A stretch of DNA of 64,000 bases from Paenibacillus herberti (GCF_002233675.1 NZ_NMUQ01000001.1:316679-380678), one strand, 5' to 3'; shown: positions 16,502-29,163, numbered from the stretch's first letter. Program-made: numbers and translations. Notes: generated by a model not told the origin, from the sequence alone.

Positions 16502-17016
16502 GCTATCGGAATCTAATTAAATAGCTGCCTAAGTAGTAACCAAGTCAGTCTCGTATTGGGGCGGTCATGCGCAAATTGTATGATTTTTCACTCAAAGTGA
16601 ATTCGGGCAGTGCTGATTTTTTAGATTTGTACGATAAATCATTCAAATCGTACAAAAAGAGGTGCGTTTGCCCACGAACGACGTTTCCAGTGGCGGCTGA
16701 ATGGCAATCAAATCGTTCAGATTAGCTCCGGTCGAAACGCTGCCGCGAGAAATTCGAAACTTGCCCTGGAATCCAGGTTCCGAAAAAACAGCACGCATTA
16801 CGCCGATGCGGCTGGAGAAGAAGCGCAGGCTCTGGGCTCCCCTATCACGCTGTTTGTATCAGAGATTCTAACATTGCCGTGAAACATTGCGCTCTCGCCC
16901 TGGCAAGACGATTGGGAGTAAAGAGTTAATCGGTGAGAGATTTGACTCCCCTGTTCAGGCATCATCTGTAAGTGACACCTCCAATCCTGGAGAGATACCA
17001 TATTCTATGAGTCTTT
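16502..17016. other. Non-coding stretch with a 10-bp inverted repeat
   Basis: No reading frame here has a convincing start or family. The one clear structure is at 16626-16656, where TTTGTACGAT and ATCGTACAAA are perfect inverted repeats 11 bases apart, resembling a dimeric operator. The rest looks like decayed sequence. Confidence 0.5.
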
Positions 17017-17139
17017 TTAGAATCGGATCTGGAACGATTGATGCACCGTTTTGAGCAGCGAAGGGTTGTCAGGGTCGTAATTGATCATGGCGCAGCGCTC
17101 GCCGACCTGCAGCAGCGCGTTTCCGATGCGTCTTAACAA
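17017..17139 (-). pseudogene. C-terminal gene remnant of unknown family
   Basis: On the minus strand this frame encodes LRRIGNALLQVGERCAMINY, DPDNPSLLKTVHQSFQIRF and a stop at 17017, well-formed coding sequence with no start. The frame continues upstream into AT-rich regulatory sequence that does not look coding. It is probably the end of a gene whose 5' part was lost when the lacZ locus was inserted. I cannot name the family. Confidence 0.35.
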
Positions 17140-17201
17140 AAAGGAAATAACTTTAGGTATTGCCAGCTTAAGCCCAAGGACGTATACTAAAAGCGAACTT
17201 A

Positions 17202-17353
17202 TGGAAACGATTCCAAAACAATCTGTGTCTGTATGGTAACGATACCAGGACGAACAGCCGACAAGCTCGATAAGAGTACCAATGTGAGTACCCTTGCCAG
17301 TAATGGTATGCGTAATAGAAAGCGGTTTTATCTCCTTCTGGTATCGATACCAG
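17202..17353 (+). promoter_or_regulatory. Three LacI-type operators upstream of lacZ
   Basis: Palindromes TGGAAACGATTCCA (17202-17215), TGGTAACGATACCA (17234-17247) and CTGGTATCGATACCAG (17338-17353) share the central CG typical of LacI/GalR sites. The same motif recurs at 22082, 23103 and 23162, so one repressor probably controls the locus. Confidence 0.75.
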
Positions 17354-17382
17354 ATAGATGTGAACAATATGCTCGTATTTAA

Positions 17383-20427
<3,045 letters not shown>

Positions 20428-20448
20428 CAAAAACGGAGGGATGCCAAG

Positions 20449-21210
20449 ATGATTCGTGAAAAGCTGGCAGCACAACTGTACACCTTAAGAAATGAAGCTA
20501 AAAAGGACTTCCCCGCCCTCTTGAGAGAAGTGAAAAAGATGGGCTGGGCCGCCGTTCAGATCGATGGGCTGCATGGATACTCTGCCCAGGAAATTGCCGC
20601 GGAAGTCAAAGCGAACGGATTGAAAACTGCAGGTATGCATGTAGGCCTGCAGCGGCTTACTAAGGATCTGGACGCAGTGCTTGAAGAGGCCCGGTTATTT
20701 GAAACGAAAGATCTCATTTGCCATTCGCTTCCTGATGAGCTGATGCATACGCAAGGTTATATCGACGTACGCGCTAACTTGCTGGATGCCGCGGAAAAAG
20801 TCCGCGGCAGCGGTTGCAGAATCGGGTACCACAACCACGATTTTGAGTTTCATACTATCATTGACGGGAAATTTGCGCTTCAATATATGCTGGAGAACCC
20901 AGACATTTATGCAGAAATCGATACGTACTGGGTGAAAAAGGCGGATCAGGACCCACTTGCATTCATTAAGAATTACGCCGGTAGAATGCCGATCTTGCAC
21001 TTGAAAGACATGACGGCCGACGAAAGGCGGACTTTTGCCGAGATCGGTACGGGCATCATCGATTTTGCTCCTATTCTCAAGTGGGGGCTGGAAAACGGCG
21101 TTGAATGGTTCGCGGTAGAGCAGGATTACTGCCCGGGCAACCCGCTGGATAGTCTAGCCATCAGTTATGAAAATCTTGTAAAACTGGAGCAGATGTTGCA
21201 GGTATCTTGA
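20449..21210 (+). CDS. Sugar phosphate isomerase/epimerase-like TIM-barrel protein
   Basis: A 253-residue protein of the AP-endonuclease-2/xylose-isomerase-like family. Seen are AAQLYTLRNE at the start, GMHVGLQRL, IGYHNHDFEF, YAEIDTYWVKKAD, ILHLKDM and WFAVEQD, which supply the Glu, His and Asp residues of the usual metal site. Such enzymes isomerise or epimerise sugars or ketose derivatives, or act as inosose dehydratases. It lies 21 bases after lacZ with an AACGGAGG site, so it is in the same transcript. It probably processes the sugar released or imported by the locus. Confidence 0.85.
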   Translation: MIREKLAAQLYTLRNEAKKDFPALLREVKKMGWAAVQIDGLHGYSAQEIAAEVKANGLKTAGMHVGLQRLTKDLDAVLEEARLFETKDLICHSLPDELMHTQGYIDVRANLLDAAEKVRGSGCRIGYHNHDFEFHTIIDGKFALQYMLENPDIYAEIDTYWVKKADQDPLAFIKNYAGRMPILHLKDMTADERRTFAEIGTGIIDFAPILKWGLENGVEWFAVEQDYCPGNPLDSLAISYENLVKLEQMLQVS

Positions 21211-21268
21211 TCTCGGGAAAGAAGTCTTACAACAAGCTAGTTGAATTGCTAGGAGGGAGCCTCGTACG

Positions 21269-21982
21269 ATGAAAAGACCGAGAATTGCAGCCCATACGGG
21301 CTGCGGTAAAGCACCGGATAATACGATGGAATCATTTATGGAGGGCATTCATTCTGGTGCGGACATCGTGGAAGTGGATGTTCGGGCGACGAAGGATGGC
21401 GTAGCGGTTCTACTGCATGATGACTCACCGCTTCTTCATACACATACGTACTCGCAGCTCATTCAGCCCGAGATCATAGCGCAATTGAATCTTGAGCACA
21501 GCGAACATTCTATCGTCAGGCTGGATGAGGTGCTTCGTGTCGCAAAATCGTATGAGGTTAAGCTCAATCTGGATATTAAAAGTCTCGATAGCATTGAGGC
21601 AACGATGCGTACTGTTATCGAAATGGAATCTCAAAACCAGATTTATATAACAGGCAGCTCCAAAGGGATTCCGCAGCTTTACCCGGGAATCGAAGTGCTC
21701 ATGAACACTCCCTATACTTTGCCGTCCCAGTATGAGGAACATTATACCGAGTTTACCGAAGAGATCTGCGAAAGAGCTTTGCGGGCTGGTTATCTGGGAT
21801 TAAACATGAATTTCAGAACTTGCCGAAAGGAAGCAATTGACGCTGCCCACGCCAAGGGATTGATCGTCTGGGTATATACGGTCAATGAGCCGGAGGACTT
21901 AAACACGTATATCGAATTGGGTGTTGATGCCATCACGACACGAAGGCCGGAGGCATTAATTCAATTATTAAGAGTGTGTTAA
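21269..21982 (+). CDS. Glycerophosphodiester phosphodiesterase family protein, variant motif
   Basis: A 237-residue GDPD-type TIM barrel without a signal peptide. The N-terminal motif reads AHTGCGKAPDNTMESF where the family usually has HRG and PENT, so Arg is replaced by Thr and Glu by Asp. The metal residues in VEVDVRATKDGVAVLLHDD are kept, and LNLDIKS, GLIVWVYTVN and GVDAITTRRPE complete the family pattern. The start follows AGGAGGGAG. It is 58 bases after the isomerase-like gene. It probably splits a phosphodiester or related compound imported by the adjacent transporter; the altered motif may mean a different substrate. Confidence 0.82.
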   Translation: MKRPRIAAHTGCGKAPDNTMESFMEGIHSGADIVEVDVRATKDGVAVLLHDDSPLLHTHTYSQLIQPEIIAQLNLEHSEHSIVRLDEVLRVAKSYEVKLNLDIKSLDSIEATMRTVIEMESQNQIYITGSSKGIPQLYPGIEVLMNTPYTLPSQYEEHYTEFTEEICERALRAGYLGLNMNFRTCRKEAIDAAHAKGLIVWVYTVNEPEDLNTYIELGVDAITTRRPEALIQLLRVC

Positions 21983-22025
21983 TGTGTTCCGTTTTGGGTC
22001 GTGCTGTGCTATAATGTTTATATGA

Positions 22026-22095
22026 GGTAAGCGCTTTCAGATTCTTCGTTTATGTGAGAGCGCATGTTTTTTAACTCGATATGGTATCGTTATCA
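22026..22095 (+). promoter_or_regulatory. CcpA-like cre site and LacI-type operator before the permease gene
   Basis: GGTAAGCGCTTTCA at 22026-22039 fits a catabolite-responsive element with two mismatches on the left. TGGTATCGTTATCA at 22082-22095 is a fourth copy of the local operator. They suggest control by both carbon catabolite repression and the locus repressor. Confidence 0.6.
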
Positions 22096-22157
22096 GAAAA
22101 TTTTTACTGCCTCTTCCAAAATCGCAAAACTTACAAAGAAGAAGGTGATCCCGTACT

Positions 22158-23108
22158 ATGCAGCCTGTTACGTCGTCTGTGTCATCATCGGTTAAGCCAA
22201 AAAGCAAGCTGTGGAAAAGCATCTCGACTCATCGATATCTGTACATGATGTTATTGCCTTGTGTCATTTTCTTCTTAATCTTCTCCTACATTCCTCTAGG
22301 CGGATTGTTGATGGCGTTCAAGGATTACAAATTCAATGCGGGCATACTGGGAAGTCCCTGGGTCGGCTTGAAGTATTTCGAAGCGTTTTTCAACTCCTAC
22401 GAAGCCAAACAGCTCATCCGCAACACGCTTATCATTAGCGGTATCAAGCTCTTCCTTTACCTGCCATTCCCGATCATATTAGCGCTTATGTTCAATGAAA
22501 TCCGTAGCAAATGGTTCAAAAATTTCTCCCAAAGCATTTTGTACTTGCCGCATTTCCTATCCTGGGTTGTTGTCATGGGCCTCACACAGCGTATTCTCGC
22601 TCCAGATACTGGATTGCTGAACGAGATAATCGCTAAGCTGGGCGGTGACGGCAGTACATTCTATATGATGGAAGCGAACTATTTTTATCAAGTTATGTTC
22701 AGTAGCTTTGTGTGGAAGTCAATCGGATGGGACTCCATCATATACATGGCGGCTATCGCCGGAGTAAGTCCCGATCTGTATGAGGCGGCCAAAATCGACG
22801 GAGCCAGCAAGCTTCGTGAAATATGGCATATTACGCTTCCCTCCATTGCCCCAACCGTAGTTATTCTGTTCATTTTATCGCTTGGAAGCATCCTGTCCGC
22901 CGGTTTTGACCAGATTTACATGCTCCGGACGCCAGGCAATATGCATCTAGCCGATATTTTGGATACTTATATTATTAAAGTCGGTTTACAGCAAGGTCAA
23001 TACGGCTACGCAACAGCTGTTGGCATGATGCAAGGTATTATTGGGTTCATTCTTGTTATACTCGCTAACCGGATTTCACGGAAAGTATCCGACACTTCCT
23101 TGTGGTAA
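22158..23108 (+). CDS. CUT1 ABC transporter permease, LplB type
   Basis: A 316-residue inner-membrane protein with about six helices. The cytoplasmic EAA loop reads YEAAKIDGASKLREIWHITLP. The N-terminus with MLLPCVIFFLIFSYIPLGG is typical of LplB-like permeases for oligosaccharides in Paenibacillus. It works with the permease at 25053 and the lipoprotein at 23256; no ATPase gene is nearby, so a shared MsmX-type ATPase is expected. The start follows AAGAAGGTGATC. The stop codon lies inside the next operator. Confidence 0.9.
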   Translation: MQPVTSSVSSSVKPKSKLWKSISTHRYLYMMLLPCVIFFLIFSYIPLGGLLMAFKDYKFNAGILGSPWVGLKYFEAFFNSYEAKQLIRNTLIISGIKLFLYLPFPIILALMFNEIRSKWFKNFSQSILYLPHFLSWVVVMGLTQRILAPDTGLLNEIIAKLGGDGSTFYMMEANYFYQVMFSSFVWKSIGWDSIIYMAAIAGVSPDLYEAAKIDGASKLREIWHITLPSIAPTVVILFILSLGSILSAGFDQIYMLRTPGNMHLADILDTYIIKVGLQQGQYGYATAVGMMQGIIGFILVILANRISRKVSDTSLW

Positions 23109-23175
23109 CGATTCCATGCAGCTTACTAATGTATTCAGTCAGTAAGCTGCAGTACTCGGTATGAAAGCGATACCA
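23103..23175 (+). promoter_or_regulatory. Two LacI-type operators before the binding-protein gene
   Basis: TGGTAACGATTCCA at 23103-23116, overlapping the permease stop codon, and TGAAAGCGATACCA at 23162-23175 are the fifth and sixth copies of the operator. Their position suggests an extra regulated promoter for the binding protein. Confidence 0.65.
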
Positions 23176-23255
23176 GAGTAATTGCAAGATCTCAACCATG
23201 ATGAAAACGCAGGACGCGTCTTCATAGATTAATTTGGGGAAAAGGGGATAAAAGC

Positions 23256-24980
23256 ATGAGGAAGAAGTGGGGAAAGCTAGTTGCAATACCATTAGTGGTG
23301 ACCTCTCTGTTGGCTGGTTGCTCCAATGCCGGCAACAATGAGCCTGCAGCAAACAACGCGCCTTCATCGACGGAGGCTCCGGCAGACAAGCCGGCTACTT
23401 GGATCGCGGATCGTAAAATTAAAGGACTTATTTTTATGGGAACCGATGATCAAACCTCTGATATCAATCCTGAAATTTTGGCTGAAATCAAAAAACGGAC
23501 TGGTATCGAGTATGAAGTAGAAATTATGAAAGCAAACAAAGCCATCGAGGGATTGACCGCCGGAATCGCGTCGGGCGACCTGCCAGACTTCATTTCTTTC
23601 TACTTGAACAACAGCGGTCGTCAGGAGATGCCGGTTGTGCTCAAGGCGGCTCGCGAAGGTATGTTCACCGACCTGACACCGTTCCTTAAAGATACTAAAG
23701 TTTACAGCAAATACCTTGAGAAAGACTACCTGCCTATCGATACAAACTACGGTGTTATGTTCCGCCCGGAATTTAACGGTTCTACTTACTTTGTGCATAT
23801 GAACATCAACCGTGAGGGCGGCAAGGCTGGCAAATTGATAAGCGGTCCGTACATCCGCAAGGATATCGCAGAGGCTCTCAAGATCGATCCATCCTCAATT
23901 AAAACGCATGAGCAATTGTACGATCTGGCGAAGAAAATTCAGGCCGGCAACTTCAAGGATAACAACGGCAACCCGGTTATCCCGATTGGACCTGGCTACT
24001 GGGGCGGCAAAGAGCTCGGCCAAATCTTCAGCGATCTGCAATGGGGCGACACGGATCAATGGATCTACCAAGGTAAAGACGGCAAAATCCTGCATGAAAT
24101 TCAAACTCCTGTAGCGATGAAAAAAGTAGAGTTCATGCAAAAGATGCTCAAAGAAAAGCTGATGCATCCGGAGTTTTTCACGGTCGATCAAAGCCGTGCG
24201 GAAGAAGGCGCTCTGAACGGTTCATGGGCAATCGTCGGGGATATGCATAGCTACCTGCCGTTTAACCAGGATTTGCACTACCTGCCGCTGGGACCGTTCA
24301 ACGATGTAGAAGGAAATCCTTATCAAATGCAAGTTGATTTCAAAGGCGCTGGTGGTGCATGGGCTATTCCAGCCACTACGAAAAAACCGGAAGAAATCGT
24401 TAAATTTGCCGACTTCATGGCAAGCCGCGAAGGCAAGATACTGTGGCAATACGGTCTTGAAGGACGCGACTACACGCTTGACGACAAAGGCAATCCGATT
24501 CCGAAACAAGAAGTGCTTGATCTTAAAGCAAGTAATGGTGCAGAGTCGCAAAAACTGGGCTTTGCAGGAGCAGGGAATTACTGGGGCGAACTTTTTGGCA
24601 AAACTGACACCGACCCCATGGCTGACTATGGCGAAGAGAATTACGGTGACAAATTGACCGGAGCAACTGGGATCGGCCTTAAAGCTCAAGAGTTCTGGAA
24701 ATGGGATGAAAAAGTAGCTAACGCAATTACAGTTGACGGTTATACGCCAAAATCGTTCCTAAGCGAATTCCCAACAGGAACGGATCTAACCGAGGCATTC
24801 ACCAACTATAAAGACAGCCTCGTTAAAGCTTACTACAGCGACAGTAAAGAGGAAGCTCAAAAAATCCTGGATGGAGCGCTGAAACAAATGCAGGCGGCCA
24901 ACCTTGACGGCTACCTCAAGCTCCTTGAAGAAAAGAACAGCGATCCTAAAACTAAAATTAAGTTCAAGCCATCTCGTTAA
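23256..24980 (+). CDS. Extracellular solute-binding lipoprotein, LplA type
   Basis: A 574-residue lipoprotein. The signal peptide ends in the lipobox LLAGC, followed by an Asn/Pro/Ala/Thr linker. The body is a family-1 (CUT1) solute-binding protein of the large LplA type, with ISGPYIRKDIAEAL and GGAWAIPATTKKPEEIVKFADF. It captures a saccharide or saccharide-containing compound outside the cell for the permeases on either side. The start follows GGGGAAAAGGGG. A stem-loop directly after it may favour its higher expression. Confidence 0.92.
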   Translation: MRKKWGKLVAIPLVVTSLLAGCSNAGNNEPAANNAPSSTEAPADKPATWIADRKIKGLIFMGTDDQTSDINPEILAEIKKRTGIEYEVEIMKANKAIEGLTAGIASGDLPDFISFYLNNSGRQEMPVVLKAAREGMFTDLTPFLKDTKVYSKYLEKDYLPIDTNYGVMFRPEFNGSTYFVHMNINREGGKAGKLISGPYIRKDIAEALKIDPSSIKTHEQLYDLAKKIQAGNFKDNNGNPVIPIGPGYWGGKELGQIFSDLQWGDTDQWIYQGKDGKILHEIQTPVAMKKVEFMQKMLKEKLMHPEFFTVDQSRAEEGALNGSWAIVGDMHSYLPFNQDLHYLPLGPFNDVEGNPYQMQVDFKGAGGAWAIPATTKKPEEIVKFADFMASREGKILWQYGLEGRDYTLDDKGNPIPKQEVLDLKASNGAESQKLGFAGAGNYWGELFGKTDTDPMADYGEENYGDKLTGATGIGLKAQEFWKWDEKVANAITVDGYTPKSFLSEFPTGTDLTEAFTNYKDSLVKAYYSDSKEEAQKILDGALKQMQAANLDGYLKLLEEKNSDPKTKIKFKPSR

Positions 24981-24997
24981 GACAGCCTGTATAGGCT

Positions 24998-25035
24998 AGC
25001 AGGCGGCGGCAACCGCTCAGCCGCCTGCTTTTTTT
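24998..25035 (+). terminator. Intercistronic terminator/attenuator
   Basis: AGCAGGCGGC pairs with GCCGCCTGCT followed by seven T, between the binding-protein gene and the second permease. It probably lets some transcripts stop after the binding protein. Confidence 0.75.
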
Positions 25036-25052
25036 ATAAGGAGGAGCAAGAT

Positions 25053-25964
25053 ATGGGGAATGAATTTTATAAGCTAAGCGTTGGGGAAAAGGCACTAAAA
25101 TTCATCAATTACATGCTCATCATTGCGCTGTGTTTATCGATTGTTCTTCCTTTCTTGAACATCCTGGCACTGGCATTCAACGCAGGCAAAGATGCGGAGA
25201 GCGGCGGCATTTATTTCTGGCCGAGGGTTTGGTCCCTCGAAAATTTTGAAAAGGTATTTGAATCGACGAATATCGCTTCTGCTTTCGGCGTTTCGATTTT
25301 CCGCACGGTTGTAGGCACGTTTGCAGGGGTGCTTTTGACGGCAATGGCTGCATACGCCCTGAAAAGCAAAACGCTGCCAGGCAACAAGTTTTTCATGATG
25401 TTTATCTTTTTCACGATGTTGTTTAGCGGCGGAATTATTCCGACCTATATGTTGTATAAATCTCTTCATCTGTTGGATAACATCTGGATCTACGTCCTGC
25501 CGGGCTTGTACAGCGCCTGGAACCTAATTATATTCCGGACCTTTTTTCAGCAAATTCATGTCAGTCTGGAAGAATCGGCTCGCATTGACGGATATAATGA
25601 CTTCTCTATATTCTGGAAAATCGTTCTGCCTCTGAGTCGTCCTGTAATTGCTGTTATCGCCTTGTTTACCGCTGTTGGACATTGGAACGATTGGTTCACC
25701 GGAGCCTTTTATATTCGTTCGGAAGAGCTTCGTCCGCTGTCGACGCTCCTACAGGAAATGCTGCTTAGCGCAGAAGCCTTGAGGGATACACTGACGGAAG
25801 CGGCTGGCGTTGCCAATTACGAAAGACTGGCAAAAATCCAGGTAACTGCTAACTCTTTGAAGATGGCAACAATCATTGTCGTAGTAACACCTATTATTTT
25901 GGTTTATCCGTTTGTTCAGCGTCATTTTGCCAAAGGTGCGATGATTGGCTCCATTAAGGAGTAA
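25053..25964 (+). CDS. CUT1 ABC transporter permease, LplC type
   Basis: A 303-residue membrane protein with about six helices, the partner of the LplB-type permease. The EAA loop is EESARIDGYNDFSIFWKIVLP. The C-terminus HFAKGAMIGSIKE is the standard ending of this subfamily. ATG follows AAGGAGGAGC, just past the attenuator. Confidence 0.92.
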   Translation: MGNEFYKLSVGEKALKFINYMLIIALCLSIVLPFLNILALAFNAGKDAESGGIYFWPRVWSLENFEKVFESTNIASAFGVSIFRTVVGTFAGVLLTAMAAYALKSKTLPGNKFFMMFIFFTMLFSGGIIPTYMLYKSLHLLDNIWIYVLPGLYSAWNLIIFRTFFQQIHVSLEESARIDGYNDFSIFWKIVLPLSRPVIAVIALFTAVGHWNDWFTGAFYIRSEELRPLSTLLQEMLLSAEALRDTLTEAAGVANYERLAKIQVTANSLKMATIIVVVTPIILVYPFVQRHFAKGAMIGSIKE

Positions 25965-25994
25965 TTCGTCGACAATAGAAAGGGTGGTCGTACG

Positions 25995-26882
25995 GTGAAA
26001 ATACACAATCCTTATACTGGAGAAGGAACTTGGCTGAGAGGCAGTTTCCATAACCATACTACGAACAGCGACGGCTGGTTTTCGCTTGAGACAGTTTACA
26101 AAATGTATGGAAGTTATGACTTTCTCGGCATATCCGATCATGATAAAATTACCGAGCATACCGATAATTCCGGAATTGAGACGCTGTTCGAGGCGATTGA
26201 AGTGAGTAGTAGCCAAACGCATATGCTAGTTGTTCAGCCTGACCGCAGCATGATGGATGGATATACAAACGAGTTTACGATTCCGAACTATCAGCGTTAT
26301 GTGGATATGGCTAATGAGAACGGCGGTTTTGCCGTGCTTGCGCATCCGAATCGCTTTTTCTCCCATTATTGGAGAGAAGGGGACATGTTCAAGATGGAGC
26401 GTTACCTAGGCATCGAGGTTTACAACGGAGACGGCAACCCAGAGTATGATATCGCTTTTGACAAGTGGGATCTATTGCTGTCTGCAGGTCGGAAAGTTTG
26501 GGGCTTCGGTAATGACGATTCTCATGTATATGGTCAGGATAAACGAGCCTGGAATATGGTTCTGGCAAAGGAAAACACGCGCGAATCAATCGTTGAAGCC
26601 CTTAAAAATGGAAGCTTCTATGTATCCAGCGGTTACGGGTTTGACTCCATCGAATCGAATGAAGGTACGATAACGGTCAATCTTCGTTCCAACAAGCTGC
26701 TGGACAACATGTATAAATATATAAGCTTTTTTGGCAAAGATGGCCACGTCCTGCATGAAACGTCTGGAAGGTTGACTCAGGTTAAATACGAGTGCAAGGG
26801 CGATGAAGGGTATGTGCGGATTGCAGCTTACTTGGAAGGAGGATATGCGGCGTTTTCCCAGCCTTTATTTGTTGAGGCTTGA
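25995..26882 (+). CDS. PHP-domain metal-dependent phosphoesterase-like protein
   Basis: A 295-residue protein. The PHP domain has its motifs in order: FHNHTTNSDG, ISDHDK, VLAHPN and GNDDSH, giving the His/Asp ligands of a polynuclear metal site. The last 70 residues look like a small beta domain. PHP proteins hydrolyse phosphoesters, nucleotides or polyphosphates. GTG at 25995 follows AAAGGGTGG. It sits 30 bases after the permease and so belongs to the same transcript. Together with GDPD it suggests phosphorylated substrates or intermediates. Confidence 0.85.
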   Translation: MKIHNPYTGEGTWLRGSFHNHTTNSDGWFSLETVYKMYGSYDFLGISDHDKITEHTDNSGIETLFEAIEVSSSQTHMLVVQPDRSMMDGYTNEFTIPNYQRYVDMANENGGFAVLAHPNRFFSHYWREGDMFKMERYLGIEVYNGDGNPEYDIAFDKWDLLLSAGRKVWGFGNDDSHVYGQDKRAWNMVLAKENTRESIVEALKNGSFYVSSGYGFDSIESNEGTITVNLRSNKLLDNMYKYISFFGKDGHVLHETSGRLTQVKYECKGDEGYVRIAAYLEGGYAAFSQPLFVEA

Positions 26883-26976
26883 TAACCAATGAAAGTTATC
26901 CCTTCTGCCGACCAGACGTTTCATCAGCGACTCATCCATACAAAAAAACGGGATCACTCAAAGGAGCCGTGTATGA

Positions 26977-28848
26977 ATGCGCAAGAAGCAAGGTTGGATG
27001 TTAGGTTTAACGTTGTGTACGCTGTTTGCTAGCCTAGCGATTGTCCCTCCTTCTAAGGTGAACGCAGATTTTAACTCCTCCACGAACAAAAACTGGATGG
27101 AGCAAGTCAGTGCTGTCAATCCCAATTTTGCCAATACTACGCTCCGCAATGTCATACTTCCAGGTACACATGACTCCGGAACCGGCGTCTTCAATGACGG
27201 TGGTTTCGACGAGTCGCTGGCCCCCGATCTAATCAATACCTCACAAATCTATCAATACGTCATTCCTACAGGCACGGTCAAAAGTCAATCCAGAACTCAG
27301 GATCTCAATGTAGGCGAGCAGCTCAATGCAGGCATTCGCTATTTGGATCTGCGGGTCGGTCCGAATCAGTATTTTTCCGGGGTCAACTTCGAGAATCAAG
27401 AAACGACGCTGAGAACGATGCACGGGTTATACGGCGAATACATGGAGAGCATTCTGCAGTCCACCAAGAGCTTTCTGGATGCCAACCCGAAAGAGGTCGT
27501 CGTGCTTGATTTTCAGCATTTCTATTCTATGAGCAATACGAGCTACACTCACTTGAAAGAGCGCATTTTGTACTACCTTGGCGACAAACTCGTTCCAAAA
27601 TCATATGGCATCAACACGCCGCTCAGCACGCTTTGGAATGAGAACAAACGAGTCATCGTTTATTACGGTACTCATAACTATTGGTCCGGCGCGACAACTA
27701 AAGCGTCAGGTGCTGTTCCGAGCCAGTTCACGAACGAGCCGTGGGTGTGGGATCGCAACGCAGCGATGCGGTCGGCCTGGATGAACGAGAGCAGTGCCGG
27801 AAACTTGAAGCCTCAGCTTGAAGCGGAAGTCAACGTCGCAGCAAGTTATACGAACAAACTGCATGTGCTGCAAACTGTCGTCACTCCAGCCGTTGGCACC
27901 TCCGTAGCAAGCGTAGCCGCAGCCACCAATGCAATCGCGATGAACGGGCTGCAAAGCGATTGGCCGAGCAAGGGTGTTAATGTGATCATGCTCGACTTCT
28001 TCAATTATAATGATATTGTAAACGTTATCAAAAGGCTGAATATGAAACAAAAAGACTCCAGCAATACGGAATACGGCGTGTATGTGTACGAACATCCGAA
28101 CTATCAGGGTAACGTGAACCGTTTCCTTGGGGATACCGATGATATTACCGGATTCATCGTTGGTAACGACACGGCCAGTTCCGTTAAAATCGTCGGCCCT
28201 TACAAGGTCGAGCTGTTCGCTGATCCGAACTATTCCGGCACAAAAACGGTACTGACTTCCAGCATTGCGAATCTTGCGACACTGGGGCAGGACAACAATT
28301 TAACCTCACTGCGCGTCGAAAACGCAGGCTCTGATAACGGCGTATTTGTGTACGAACATACAAACTATTTGGGTAAAAGGGTGCGCCTGACTGCGGATGA
28401 GCCCAATATGGCCCTGACCTATGTCGGCGACGACAAAGCTTCATCAATTGAGATCGTAGGCAATTACACGGTTCAAGTATTTGAGCACCCGAACTTCCAA
28501 GGCAATTCCTATCAATATAACGTGAGTGGATCTGCCAGCCTCGGAGGATGGGGAGATACAATCAGCTCCATTAAAGTTACCCCTACAACAAACGCTAACG
28601 GAGTGTTTCTCTATCAACATTCCAACTATGAAGGATCGTTTGTCCAGCTGACATCCGATGTGCCCGATATGGGAACTACGATTCTCGGTCATGATCAAGC
28701 CTCTTCTGTTAGAATCGTCGGTCCTTACAAGGCTGTCATTTATGAAAACGGCAACTACCAAGGAAATTCTATTACTTATACTTCCAGTAATTCAAGCTTA
28801 GGGGGGTGGAATGACAAGGCCAGCTCAGTTAAGGTTCTGCCGGCTTAA
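26977..28848 (+). CDS. Secreted PI-PLC-like phosphodiesterase with three beta/gamma-crystallin domains
   Basis: A 623-residue protein with a signal peptide (about 1-30). The PLC X-type domain (about 38-360) has the two expected catalytic His, His65 in LPGTHDSGT and His149 in TMHGLYGEY, plus RYLDLRV and VVLDFQHF. Three beta/gamma-crystallin repeats of about 85 residues follow (about 368-455, 457-540, 543-623), each starting VYVYEHPNYQG-like and ending with SSVKI/V. Crystallin domains bind calcium or carbohydrate and may anchor the enzyme. Bacterial PI-PLC cleaves phosphatidylinositol to a cyclic inositol phosphate and diacylglycerol. It follows the PHP gene by 94 bases with no terminator between. 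Confidence 0.85.
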   Translation: MRKKQGWMLGLTLCTLFASLAIVPPSKVNADFNSSTNKNWMEQVSAVNPNFANTTLRNVILPGTHDSGTGVFNDGGFDESLAPDLINTSQIYQYVIPTGTVKSQSRTQDLNVGEQLNAGIRYLDLRVGPNQYFSGVNFENQETTLRTMHGLYGEYMESILQSTKSFLDANPKEVVVLDFQHFYSMSNTSYTHLKERILYYLGDKLVPKSYGINTPLSTLWNENKRVIVYYGTHNYWSGATTKASGAVPSQFTNEPWVWDRNAAMRSAWMNESSAGNLKPQLEAEVNVAASYTNKLHVLQTVVTPAVGTSVASVAAATNAIAMNGLQSDWPSKGVNVIMLDFFNYNDIVNVIKRLNMKQKDSSNTEYGVYVYEHPNYQGNVNRFLGDTDDITGFIVGNDTASSVKIVGPYKVELFADPNYSGTKTVLTSSIANLATLGQDNNLTSLRVENAGSDNGVFVYEHTNYLGKRVRLTADEPNMALTYVGDDKASSIEIVGNYTVQVFEHPNFQGNSYQYNVSGSASLGGWGDTISSIKVTPTTNANGVFLYQHSNYEGSFVQLTSDVPDMGTTILGHDQASSVRIVGPYKAVIYENGNYQGNSITYTSSNSSLGGWNDKASSVKVLPA

Positions 28849-28900
28849 AATAGCAGTGTTTAACAGATAAAGATAAGTTGGAGGCGAATAATAAGTAGTG

Positions 28901-28936
28901 AAGACCTGGGGGCCAGAGTGCCGTCAGGTCTTTTTT
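28901..28936 (+). terminator. Terminator at the end of the lacZ-PLC locus
   Basis: AAGACCTG pairs with CAGGTCTT around a 16-base loop, then T residues. Confidence 0.75.
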
Positions 28937-29163
28937 AGCTTTAATATCCTCTAAAACTATGATTGCCGATGAATCAATGGGCTGGCGTTCATTCCTTGAG
29001 CGAAGGAGGCTTATTTGCCCTATATACCGGCTTTTTTCGGCCTTATGCGAGATGCCGCTTTACAGGAATGGTGTTATAATCCGCATTGACTAACTTCCCT
29101 GCCGCAAAAGCGGGCGGATGCAAATCAGGCAGCCCGGGGATAGATGGAAGGAAGCGACGGACA

